Assembly: GCF_001949145.1 (NCBI RefSeq)
Contig: NW_019091470.1
Location: 725,945-789,944 of the forward strand
Source: Acanthaster planci
Lineage: Eukaryota; Echinodermata; Asteroidea; Valvatida; Acanthasteridae
Length of the DNA: 64,000 nt
Direction of reading: 5' to 3'
Positions 1 to 10,600 of this stretch are shown here, piece by piece. The notes under the pieces were generated by a model that had not been told where the DNA came from, did not search any database, and saw nothing but the letters and a program-made list of their open reading frames with translations. A program made the translations under genes and the position numbers. Every line of letters begins with the position of its first letter. Position 1 is the stretch's first letter.

Positions 1-60
1 GCATGTACATGTGCATGCACATGTACATGCGCATGTACATGTGCATGTACCGGACATGTA
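1..60. repeat. Palindromic GCATGTACATG simple repeat
   Basis: The first 60 bases are alternating purine-pyrimidine words (GCATGTACATG and ACATGTACATG) that read almost the same on both strands. Shorter TACATGTA words recur at many places in the window. The array runs off the left edge, so its full length is unknown. Confidence 0.8.
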
Positions 61-1628
61 TGGCCACAGTTGGTTAAATGAATAGTCGGCAAAAAGCTGA
101 ACTCGAAACACAGCAGAAATCCGTACATGTCACTGGTGTTGCAAAGCCAAGTTGCAAGGCTCATGCTGTTGGGTATCAACAAGCGTCAGCGACCATCACC
201 AAAGCCTCAACAAGTTATTCAGGCACATTTATGCCAATTTGTTTTTATTTGCAATATTTATTAGGCTCCTGCATGTCCTATTCAATGTATCGTATCTGTC
301 TGAAATGATACTCGAGCGTTTAAATTTTGTTTTCACGTGGACGGCAGAGTAAAGAAAGAAGGCAGCCTCAATACATCGCGAACAATTTTCATTTTTCTGC
401 AAAAATCTTGAAGTAAATTCGGTGTTTCTCTTATACAGCAGCAAGTCTTAGACTCTCTAAAATAAAAAAAACACTTTTAAATCTTTAGAGAGTATTTTCT
501 AGTTGTTGATGCTACTTGTGTATTCTGACGCTTGTTCTCAAGTCCAAAGAATGAATAAAACATGCTTTGAACAGTTAAGTTCTTTTTTTTTCTTTAAGCA
601 AGAGTTGTGCCTTTGTACTTAAAGAGTGTATGGATGTGCAGTTGTGTCTATATAGAGGAGTATACGTTTGTATTTATTGATTGTAAAACAGATGTTTTTG
701 TTTGCATTAATAAAAAGCTGTTTATATCTTTCACAAATTTCCGCATATGGATATCTCAATTAGTCCGACTCACTAGTCGTATATTTATGGAAATACATTA
801 TTTTGTGCAGCTTTGTGGAATTTTGCTATTGCAGTATTTTGCATTTTGTGAATGCAAGATATTAGCCTGGATATAGTTTGTATGGTTTTGCCCCCCCTAT
901 AGGATGTACCGTGTGGCACACCCCACTGTAATAACCTATGCATTTATGGCAAAGTTATGGAGGACAAAATAATAAAATGTGAGTGTTTGCTGCAGCTTTA
1001 CACAAACAATGTGCCTGTATCTTTTCTCTCTCTAGATGACTTCGATCCAACTGACGTTCAACTGGGATGGTGATTATCAGTGACATTTGTTTGGTTTAAT
1101 AAATTATTATGCGCTGCCTATAATGTCCAAATTGAAATGCTTTTTTGACCTAAAATCCTCGTACTGGTAGCATCAAAGCTTAACGAAACATTGAATATTT
1201 GAAGACATTTATTCTAATTGCCTCAGTTCTTGCTACTAGTCAGATGAATAGTAGAATGGGGATGGAAGATGAAATTAAATTTCGGTCTACATAATGCACT
1301 TTGAATGGTTTTGCTGTAGTGGACCATACCTAGTCAAGGGCAGATCAAGAGTTGGCTTTATGTTGGGAGGAGTGATGGGGGGATGTGCAAAACGTTTAGG
1401 TATGAATTTATGTAACCTTTTGGGCCTTTCTTAGGGGTGAGGCTCAATTTTTTGGGGGGGGGTTTCAATTTTTAATAAAAAAAGGAAAATATCTCTTAAA
1501 AATCACCTTTTTCTCAGTTTGTACTTCAAAATTAAAATTGCTTGGGGAACCCTGCTAATGTACATATAGGCTACATTTAGTTATTTAATTTGGATGTGAC
1601 AACTTTTCAGGGGAAAACTAAGAAATTT
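61..1628. other. AT-rich non-coding DNA, no gene seen
   Basis: This stretch is AT-rich with many stops in all frames. It contains scattered AATAAA words (for example near 553 and 970) and a G9 run at 1454-1462. The longest open frame, at 607-876, has no recognisable domain and an AT-rich, Phe/Ile/Cys-rich translation, as expected by chance. It could be a 3' UTR or intergenic sequence. I see no splice-flanked exon that I can support. Confidence 0.5.
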
Positions 1629-1666
1629 GGGTGAGGTCTGCTATTGAATACCTATCCCAAACAGTC
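1629..1666 (+). repeat. DIRS terminal inverted repeat, outer arm
   Basis: This 38-base arm begins GGGTGAGGTCTGCTATTG and ends CCCAAACAGTC. Its reverse complement occurs at 1825-1862 with one mismatch. The sequence that follows it (GCTAAATATGCA, 1667-1678) is found inverted at the other end of the element near 4187-4200. Confidence 0.75.
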
Positions 1667-1824
1667 GCTAAATATGCAAATTCTGTTGCGTCTGATTCAA
1701 TTTGCTAAAACATCTGATCAATCTAGTCCCATGATGCATAGGGGAATGGCCGCCATGTTTGTCCTGCTTTTCTGGTATTAATAAAACCGTCCAAGCCAAA
1801 AGTGGGGAAGGATGGGAGGGAGCC

Positions 1825-1862
1825 GACTGTTTGGGGTAGGTATTCAATAGCAGACCTCACCC
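1825..1862 (-). repeat. DIRS terminal inverted repeat, inner arm
   Basis: This is the reverse complement of 1629-1666 (37 of 38 identical). It is followed at 1885-1935 by another terminal-repeat copy (CTTTCAACCTGCCCCAAAC), which matches, inverted, the end at 4188-4232. Such nested complementary copies are typical of the 3' end of DIRS elements. Confidence 0.7.
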
Positions 1863-2097
1863 ACATTTCTGTGGGGGAGGAGTCTCCTGCTTTCAACCTG
1901 CCCCAAACATTTGCCAAGTATGCAGAGCAGCACCAAGCCGGGGGGGGGGGGTGCGGTGAGTGCACACTGCATAATATGAGCACTGCAGGAGAATGAAATT
2001 GTCCAGACTTAATTGCCGACTCACCAAATGATGGAGTTGCTATATCGTTCCAGTGGATGGACTGCTTCGATGAGGAACCCTTTGGCATCGATGTGGC

Positions 2098-3152
2098 CTA
2101 TGTTAGGACCGCTCTGCCATGTGCGGAGTCCTTTTGCAGAACATTGGTGAGGTAGCATGTGGGGAAAGTAGATGGGGTCTTCCATCATGCTGCCTTGCGT
2201 ATTTCCTCCATCGGTACGCCCCTGAAGTAGGCCCATGATGTGGAAAATGCTCGGATATCATGAGCCCTGATGAGGCGTTGTGTTTCATTGTCCACAGAGC
2301 TTGGCCAATCTGGGTTGGCAAACTTGATACCTGAAACTTTCCATCCGGCTATAGTGTCTTTGGTCGCAGCTAGGTGAGGTTTTATTGTAGTGATGAAAAG
2401 CTCCGAAGCTGTACTTCTGAGTTTTCTGGTTTTGGCCGAGTACCATTTAAAAGTTCGCGCTGGGCACCATGGTTTGTTGTCAGGAGTCCCAGTGTGTTTA
2501 GCAATGTCTGCTACAAAAATGTCAGGAGGATGGAAGGAAACTGACTGGTTCTTGGTAAGAGACCTTAGCATTGGGATGAGACAAACACCATGAGGTTCCC
2601 ATCGGATGTGGCCATCTGAAATGGACAATGCCTTCAGTTCACTGCTACTCTGTGAGGTAGTAACTGCTAGTAGGAATTCCAGTTCCACTAATAGGTTGAT
2701 CAATGATGCATCACTGAGAGGCTCCAAGGGGGGACCAGTGAGCAGTTGGAGAACAGGTGACAAATCCCATGAAGGAATTAGTCTCTTAGTTGGGGGATGT
2801 TCAAGAAACATTCCCGGAGTATATGTTTAAGAGCAGTATTGTCGGACACAGTTGGACCATCTGGGAGACCATCGTGTACAGCCACAATGGCTGACTGGTA
2901 GTTACAGATAGTTGAAACCTGGAAATCTGATATGAACAGGTGCATGAAGAAGTCAGCTATAGAAGTCACAGAAACTTCTGTCGGAGCAAGACTTCGCTCT
3001 GAACACCAAAAAGTAAAATGTCGTAATCTGGAGTCGTAGATGCTGCGTGTAGACTGGTGTCGACTCTTCGAGGCCATTTCGGCAGCTTCATCAGAAAGTC
3101 CTGTTGATCTGAAGGACTGTTTGAGAATAGCCAACAGGTCAGGTGTTGTGAC
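2098..3152 (-). pseudogene. DIRS-type tyrosine recombinase, inactivated
   Basis: This would be the integrase of the element, joining circular retroelement DNA to the genome by tyrosine recombination. The N-terminal SAM-like helical domain is clear (LKQSFRSTGLSDEAAEMASK, then YDSRLRHFTFWC). It is followed by a catalytic domain containing LIPSWDLSPVLQLLTG, KWYSAKTRKLR and the His-x-x-Arg box RAHDIRAFSTSWAYFRGVP. Four faults show it is dead. There is a one-base deletion in the run of five G at 2792-2796. The first catalytic Arg (three residues before the Glu of SSSELKAL) is replaced by Ser. A TGA lies at 2185-2187 where the family usually has Trp. Consequently the likely nucleophile Tyr codon (2152-2154, in TCYLTNVL) lies beyond the stop. 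The frame ends at the TAG at 2098-2100. Assignment to DIRS rather than Crypton rests on the pol remnant and terminal repeats. Confidence 0.85.
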
Positions 3153-3390
3153 CTCGGATGAGGGTGAAGCACGCCTGACTTCGGTTGATATAGCAGATCC
3201 AGTCTGTCGGGAAGGATCACTGGTACCCGGACGAGAAGTCTGGTCAGACACGGGAACCATGGCTGGCGTGGCCAGAAGGGGGTGTTGAGAGGGACTCGGC
3301 AGCGTTCCCGTTCGATCTTGGGGAGAACTGCTGGTATTAGGGATATTGGAGGGAAAGCATAGGCCAACATCCCTTCCCAGTTGATTCAAA
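3091..3390 (-). pseudogene. DIRS RNase H C-terminal remnant
   Basis: In a different frame from the gag and recombinase frames, the minus strand encodes MLAYAFPPISLIPAVLPKI, then FWPRQPWFPCL, DLLYQPKSGVLHP and LTCWLFSN. These are the familiar motifs between RNase H and the recombinase in DIRS-type pol proteins (AYAFPP, WPRQPWFP, and a W-x-S tail). Nothing upstream of the AYAFPP motif remains: the conserved reverse transcriptase and RNase H active-site blocks are absent, and a stop lies just before this segment in the same frame. In intact DIRS elements the recombinase frame also overlaps the pol frame, so the overlap at about 3091-3152 is native to the family and not damage. Confidence 0.65.
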
Positions 3391-4190
3391 GAGAGGAAGT
3401 TGTCAAAGTCCTCCCTAGCATACTGGAAATAAGTCAAAGCCCTGGGCGGGTACAGACGCCATTGTTTGGCACCAGCGATAACTTTTGACATCTCGACGCA
3501 TGAGCGGTTAAGTGGAAGTTCCAGGAAAATTGGCGGTGATGCCTCAAACCTAGTGGGGTGGCGTTTGAAGGCAGCTTGCAAAGAGGCCTCAGCCGTAGAT
3601 TGACTAGAAGGCAGCCCTAATATGTGGATTATATCTTTCTGAAGAAGACGGAGCCGTGCCTCAGGAGGGTTAAGGTTGGCTGTAGAGGAGATATCCTCAT
3701 CTTCAGAGGATGTATCCTGTTCCATCTGGAGTTGATCAGAGGAAGGAGGAACGTCACCATGTCTTATTGAGTGGCCAGAGACAGGAGCAGGAAGTGAGAT
3801 GTAGTCTGCGCTAGAACCTGTGTAAGTCAAAGGAACGAAACCATAAAAGGAAGATTGGATCATCAATGAATGCAGATCACGTTCCGGCAAAGGGTCCGGA
3901 TCTGGAGCCGTCGCTGCGTGAGCAGGACTGGGTTCCAGACGGCTGGTTATAGAAGAGAGCTTCTCCAAGAGCATGCCGACCGCTGATATGATGTCGGCTG
4001 AAGCGTCATCCTTCTGTTAGGAGTGAGACTTCTTACGCTTGGACCCCGTAGAAGAAGACAAGGAATGCTTGTGCTTCTTCCGTATGGGAGAACTGGTTGT
4101 AGAGCCAGCGGTTGACGCCTGGTGAGCTGGGGCGTCGGAGGCTTGCCCAGACCGTAGTAAGGGTAGAACAGGAGAGGGCTGGTGAACTGC
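3390..4190 (-). pseudogene. DIRS gag-like region, broken
   Basis: This is one open frame apart from a TAA stop at 4017-4019. Before the stop it is basic and Ser-rich, with a KKHKHSLSS segment. After it come an acidic, Pro/Ser-rich stretch and a region with the motifs FLELPLN and WRLYPPRALTYFQYAREDFDNF. I read it as gag from its position upstream of the recombinase and its charge pattern; gag of this class is poorly conserved, so the name is less secure than that of the recombinase. The frame then runs without interruption into the recombinase frame, because sequence between them has been lost near 3375-3400. It is not functional as it stands, given the stop. Confidence 0.5.
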
Positions 4191-4232
4191 ATATTTAGCG
4201 ACTGTTTGGGGTAGGTTGAAAGCAGAAGACCT
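4187..4232 (-). repeat. DIRS terminal repeat at the 5' end of the element
   Basis: On the minus strand this reads CTTTCAACCTACCCCAAAC followed by AGTCGCTAAATATGCA. The same words occur on the plus strand at 1655-1678 and, more diverged, at 1885-1925. It marks the upstream end of the element; the exact outer base is uncertain because no target duplication is available. Confidence 0.65.
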
Positions 4233-7200
4233 TAAAAATTTAAAATATGAATCTAGCATATACAGTGTATACTAGTATGTACATAACTGTATGTACCTGG
4301 ATTTGGAGGTGTGCCAACCGAGACTGTCCAGCATGCGCACGGTGTCAGGGGACAGGTCCAAATTCAGAGACAAGAAAGAGTCGCCCAGACCTTCACACCG
4401 CAGACTCCAAGCTATGTACATCATTGTTGGGCACGAACTGCTGTCAACAACGCCGTAAGAACAAAGCCATCAGAAACGGCCTCCCTGTAAGAACGAAAAA
4501 ATTCAAATTTTCTGGTTTAGTGAGAATCCTTTGCATAAACTGATTGAGCTATTCATTACAATCCAAAAGTTTCAAAATCATGTATTAATATTTGCGGGCA
4601 GGTATAATGTTTGATTTGGTTTGGGCCCTAAATAACACCTTTCCCTTATCCATGGCCGGCGATGATGTACCATGTAAAATATGCTTATGCTTTGTGTTGG
4701 GTCTTATCAGTACACGTAATGAGACACGTTGAGCCGTTCTTGCTAAGGGATTTGAAAGAGGACAGTTTATTTTTGAACTTTGCATCACCCTGGCATGCTC
4801 CAGTACTTAAGGTCCAACAGAAGGGCAACGAAACTCCTTGCCGAATGGGGGATAGATCCCACGCTTTTTGAACGAGGGGAATCGACCATACAGTACTAAC
4901 CACCCTCCCCATGTGTTTTCATCTTTGGGCATGCGTATTGCTTCCTTGACAACTGAACTTACTAATTTCATCACCCCCTCTCGTAGTCAAGTGGAGCTGA
5001 ATCCACGAGTACACACCAGTCCCTGAATCCGTACAAAACTGCCCTATATTCTAAATCGGGCTTCCACGCAGCCATCCGTCTTATGGCAAGGAAAGCTCGA
5101 AGGTACAGACTGCTCACTGCCACAGTAAAGTGTGCCAAGAAGTTCCACTGAATTCTCTCAGGGCTCAGTAACAATCTGCTTCTGATGTACGAATTCATCT
5201 TTCTAGGCTCGCAAGAAATGGCAGATAATCTTCCCCACTTTGGCACTTAACCATCACATGGGGGAAATCTGACCCCAAGCATCAGATTCATCCCAAAGTT
5301 TGCGTCTGCCTTTGATCCACACTTCTTGATAAAGACGACCCCATCTCAAACATCGAGCTTTCATCCTGGCAATGCTTACCATATCATACCCACATGCAGC
5401 TTGTCTTCACTTCACCAACTAATTAACTTTATTAAGTAATTGAGAGGGATCACTGCCCCCAACTACAAGAGGTAGGCAGTAAAACCACTTGCTCTAGGGT
5501 TGATGGGTTAACACCGGGCCACCTTATATGATATCTCCATTACCAAGGGACTAGATGAGGCAGTAGAGTGTCTTGTAAAACACGCTGAGCAGTGCCCTGC
5601 AGGTAGTAGAGGCTTATTCATATCTGAGCCTATCAAATAATAGAAATGATACAATGCTTCGATATTAACACACACCTTCAGAATTGTACCCCTGGCTGAA
5701 TGTTAATGTATCCTCAGAGTGACCAAACCAATGATCTCTAATGGTCCAAGCAACGACCGACGCTTTATAACCTTCGTACAGGACAGCTGGGAAGAACAAC
5801 AAAGGCATGTGTCATCGTGCATTCAAGTAACGGTACATTGATGAAGACTGCCTTTCCCTTGAAGGATTATGTGACTAGAGAGACATATCTGTAGCATCCC
5901 AGGAAAACTGCAGTTTGTAGAGACTCCAAAATCGAGATATAGGAATTTCAATTGAAAGTCTGAAGCCTTTCTTTGACGTGTTCCCCGACAGGACTGTAGC
6001 TGCAGCCGCACCTAGACTGTACTTTAGCCTGGATGATGGGACTACCAGTGTGACAAAGTAGAGAAGAGAGGATGTTGGGTAGTCTAGAACCAGTACAGGG
6101 TTATCCTTTTTATTTCAGATCCAAACACAAGTACCTGATCGGTCCATCAGGCCATCAAAAGGCATTGACATTGTAACTCAACTAATGTAATTAGACGAGC
6201 ATTTGAGACATGAAAAATCCAATTCTCATCTTGAACAAGATGACCCTCTTGACATGGCGATTCCGAAATCATGGTGTCCGTGGTGATTTGGGTGAGGAGG
6301 TGGAATGATTTCCCCAAGATGCTTTGGGAGATTTCCCCTAAGACTTTGAATAGACTGTAGATGGTATTCCGGGCCTCCTGTGAGATAAAACAACTTCGCT
6401 TCGTGAAACTACCCACCAATTAAATACATCGAGCCAGTACTAATGGCAAGGTGGGAAATCACGTATGGAGTTCCGTCACGAGGCCACCAGTGATGTAAAC
6501 TCTTCTCCAGGACACGTAACGACCAAATATAAAAAGGATGAAGCAGTTTATCCCTCGTTCTTTCAGTGTTGGCATGGAACCAGTCTGAAGCGCCAACAGA
6601 TCTCACCTGTTGTTCGCATCATCTCTGCCCATCCGTGGTTCGACAGAACATTCCAAGTTTCCCCGGCAATCATTATTGATAATAATAATACATTCTCGGG
6701 TATCAAAAAGGCCGTCGTCATACACGCATATAGAGGCTCTGCATGGCTGCCAGCTTGCATGTCAGTGCTTTTGTTTCACAGGGTGTACACAAAATGAGTT
6801 TTCCATGTGGAACAAAAGAACTGCCCTACAAGATGGCTACCACGCAAAGCCGCTACCTCCTTCGTTTTCAGTACATTCCATTAGGTATTCAATAGACCAC
6901 ACATTTTTCCCTTCCAAATTCCGTGTTAATATTATCTCTGATGTTATTCAGATCGTCTTCATCATGCGACCTTATCTATACCAAGAGCACATCCCTACAT
7001 CGTCACCGCTGGAAATTCCCCTCTAGCTTTGGTATTGACGAGGAACTGTTTGGAGTACATGTACATGTAATTGCAGTTTTCATCAAACATCCATGTATTT
7101 GATTGTAGTAGGAGAGTTAATTGAAACCATCGACCAAAAAAAAAAAATTTTTTTTGCGCATAGCTTCTCATGCATGTGCCTCAAAGATTAGAAACAGTGA

Positions 7201-7329
7201 AAACAAAAGTGCTCTCCTTCATACGGCTAGCCCCATGGGATTGTGCGAGGCTTAATGAACAAGTTAGCTTCTTAAATATCCAGCAAACCCATGACCGATT
7301 TCTCCGGTTTTTTTGTAGTTCTATCTCCA
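4231..7329. other. Non-coding DNA, no gene seen
   Basis: No open frame here has a recognisable domain; the longer ones, such as 6610-7026 and 6465-6797, overlap one another on the same strand and have unremarkable composition. Visible landmarks are a near-palindrome of GTATACTAGTATGTAC type near 4265-4300, a TACATGTACATG word near 7055-7067, and an A12-T9 palindromic run at 7136-7156. Confidence 0.45.
7136..7156. repeat. A12T9 palindromic homopolymer pair
   Basis: Twelve A are followed directly by nine T. It may form a small cruciform or be a polyA/polyT remnant; no flanking target duplication was found. Confidence 0.7.
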
Positions 7330-7640
7330 ATCCTTTTTAATTTACCCGAAAGATATTGTATGACGTGTGAGGAGCGGTGCATCGACGCGACAGGACGATG
7401 AATTGATGCCGGGGCTCCGTGCCGTAGACACGGTGAGACGCCCCGGCACAGTGGCCGGCCAATTTGTTCAGCCGTCAAGCTGGACCGGGGCCGGCCGCTC
7501 CCTTTGCTGAAATAAGGCACTGGCGGTACTCTTTGGGGAATTCGTTTTCGGGGAGTGGATTCGCGGGATTTCCTTGCATGCAAGCCCGAGACGTTTGGAC
7601 GTGACCGGGAAAACCATAATGCGGTTAGTTGTGATTTTAT
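7330..7640. promoter_or_regulatory. CpG-rich block, possible regulatory element
   Basis: This block is clearly richer in G, C and CpG than its flanks (GGCCGGCC at two places, several CGCG and CCCGGC words). It also carries ATTAA-type words at its right edge. The minus strand is open for 125 codons (7272-7649), but the translation is Arg/Ser/Pro-rich without a domain, so I favour regulatory or promoter DNA over an exon. This rests on composition only. Confidence 0.2.
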
Positions 7641-10600
7641 TAAAAGCAATTTATTCCCCTCCTTTCCTTGTTTGACGCTATGAATCGCATCGAAAACAGA
7701 AAGCTATGCGTCCAGGGCTCAATTACCACCCGTGACCAATTTCATAGACCTGAATGGCCCAAAATGCTTGTTACCAAATTAATGCACTAAGAAAAAACCT
7801 GCTGGGAACTGCTCACAACATATAGGCTGCACAATACCTGTCTGGTGATCTTCTTTGCTAAGCAAATTGTCTGTGCTCACAAGCTTAATGTAGTTCGGCC
7901 CTTTTTTAGGCACTTACGTTCTACACGTCAAGATGCGTGGTGCATCGGTTCTCCAATTGAAAGCCTTAAATAACACAGCCCCGTTTAAGCTCCCATCCAC
8001 CTCAACGTTGTATGCTTCCCTGTTATTTCATACATTTAATCCCCTTCTTTAAGCAACCCCTAAAACAAAACAGATTGGTGTCAAACCCACAAAAACGGTC
8101 GGTTCCGAAAATTTGCAACCAAGGAGACATTTTCTGCCATGGAAACTTTTAGCCTGTCTGATGAGACCACAACCTGGACCAGATACACTTTAAGCTGCAC
8201 AACGGCAGGCGGACGACAGTAACAGAAACGAGCCAAACAAAGCTTCGCGCTAAAACGTTTTTGGACGAAAGGCTGAGGAAGAAATTGAGACTGTAGGTAT
8301 TGGACAGCCGAAATTGAGAATAAAAACAAAGTCTGTGATACGAGCTCAGAAAGGAGTGTGGAATATACACGTATTCCGAAAAAAACTGGAAGAAATTAGT
8401 GTGGTTTTCATAAATGGATTAGGGGCTTCTGGATCGTACAAGGGGTAACAATGCTTCAGGCTGTTACAGATTTTACAGCATAAAAACAGCCAATTTAGCT
8501 TCTCTTCGATATCGAATTCGGACGAATCCATACCAATATACATAATGCAAGTCGCAGATTGGTCATGAATACAGATATGCCGTTGGGGCACAGATACATG
8601 CGTTTAATCGAAAATCCGCATATATGTAGCCTTTTTTTGAGTCGCCTGTCTGGAAGTGCGCTGTCAGACTACGTCCCCGATGTTTCCCGAAGCCACGCCA
8701 GCAGAAAAACATCGAGAGGATGAAATGAAACATACCAACGACCCAAACAGTCAACGAAGACTTTTTTGTCTGAGTGCCATGAAATATGTATGAGAATGGC
8801 ACCAACACGATGGAGTATCATGTTTCAGTAATGCAAGCATTTCTTATGGGCTTGCATCCTCAATAATAACCGTACTCTTTAACCAAAAAAAAAAAAATCG
8901 GGGAATAACAGAAGACGAGGATATTCTGGCTGATTTTGTTGTTCTTTCTGTAAAATTCTCGTCGGGGTTTCGACACCGATGAATCATATTCAAACCCTTG
9001 CGGGCCCAGCGTCCCCGGCCCGTCGAGTTCGCGGGCGCGAGGACCCCTCGACACCCGTCATTTTCACTCGAGCTTGAACCAACCGCGGTCCTTGTCGCGC
9101 GGCTCATGAATACTCATCCTTGGCGGCGCTGCGGCGGCGGCGGCGGCGCTTTTTTTTGGGGGGGGGGGGGGGAGCGCCACTACCGCGTTTCGCGTACGGT
9201 CTAGGGATGGGGACTTTTTCTTCGCTGCGGGGGTTATTATCATTAAAAGCGGCAACATTTAGGGGGCTTGATGGAACGGCTATAGAACGATAAATCAAAT
9301 GTACCGCGCTGATTTGACACGGAGCTAGCTACTGGTGGGATGGGCCTTTAAAGGCGCACCGCAGTTCTATGGTACGCGTGCAGGTAGCAAAACGAGTGAA
9401 TTGCATGTATTCAGGGGTAAATGGCCTTATTATGTTCGCTCTGTCCAAAAAACCAACTTTAGTAACTAACACACCTGCATGATTCTTTCCTTTTGAGAGA
9501 GTAGCAAAGTTAGAACGCATGTTGAATAGTAATTGTTCTTACTCGCATCGACATCGTGGTCTCCACCTCTTTGCCGGAAACAAGTCTAACGTCATTACAT
9601 CTAAGTTTAACGGTCACGGTAATATGCCCTAACAGATATAGAGAGAATGTATCACTTCGCCACATAGAAGAAAATCACTTCGACAAGTCCGCCTGAAATA
9701 AACTCCGCGGGAGCGATAATGGCAGTGGCTTCTGACCAGTTCGCGTATGGCACTGTACCATGAACCCCCCCCCCACCAAAAAAGACAGAAAAAATGTGCT
9801 AAAAAAACTACAAGGGGTGCTACGACGCAGCTCGTGGCATACGGCAATTTCGATATAGATTTCATGGTAATGGAATATACCGCTTACGCGCATGTGATTT
9901 TATGCTGGTTGCAGCAATATATTTCACATTGATCGTAAAAAGGTGGAAGTGCCGAGTGGGACTGCAGCTCAGTAATGGAAATAATTATGAGACGTTTGGG
10001 GGTTACAGTGTGTAAAACGTATCTACGTGTCTACACCCGTGCATACCGAGTTTCAAGACAGACAATTTGCCATTGTGCAGCGGATATCCAAATCAGATGG
10101 ATCCGTCCCTCCTTAGAGAGGGGATGGAAACGCGGCTCTTTTATAATGCCATTTGCACAGGTGAACAACATCTTTTGCGCCTTGTGTTCTAAGCATCCAC
10201 GTCGCTTCCATGAGGCCTTCACTAACCACGTTGCGATTGCCCCTTTAAGTCTGCGCCGTTTTAGCCGGACCTCTTTGGAATCATCGTGGAAACTGTGATG
10301 ATTGACCAGTCAGCCAACTACCGACACAAATCCTTTAGTTTTCCCACCGTCCCCATCTCCACTCGGTTGTTTTTCTGCTCGCCATGCGAAATGAGGTCCG
10401 ACCAGCCATGATTTAAATAGATGCCGTGCCATGCACGGCGGGCCTCCTGATCAAACAAGACGGGCTGCGAGAATTTTATGCACAGCGAACTCTAGAACCA
10501 CTGCACTCATCTTGTGCCGGCACAAACTCAAATATCAGGGAGAGAGAAAAGGAAGAAAGTATAGCGTACGGGGAGGGAGACCGAGGGGGAGAAAAAAAAT

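Larger units (their letters stand above)
1629..4230 (-). mobile_element. Internally deleted DIRS-like tyrosine-recombinase retroelement
   Basis: On the minus strand this element carries, in order, a gag-like region, the C-terminal tail of the DIRS RNase H region, and a DIRS-type tyrosine recombinase. Related terminal repeats lie at both ends: the minus-strand copy at about 4188-4232 matches plus-strand copies at 1651-1676 and 1885-1935, and 1629-1666 pairs with 1825-1862 at 37 of 38 positions. Inverted terminal repeats plus a further complementary copy are the expected DIRS end structure; no target-site duplication is expected for this class. The reverse transcriptase and most of RNase H are missing, which would normally add more than 1.5 kb between the gag-like and recombinase parts. 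The frames are broken at several points, so the copy cannot move by itself. The outer limits are approximate. Confidence 0.85.

Noticed and set aside
3091-3152. Frame change between RNase H remnant and recombinase as a frameshift mutation
   Set aside because: Overlapping pol and recombinase frames are normal in DIRS elements; only the loss at 2792-2796 is counted as a frameshift.
4840-4915. tRNA or tRNA-SINE, because GGTTAGTACTG and GGTCGATTCCCC occur on the minus strand
   Set aside because: The two box-like words are only about 15 bases apart and box B lacks a base; no cloverleaf can be drawn.
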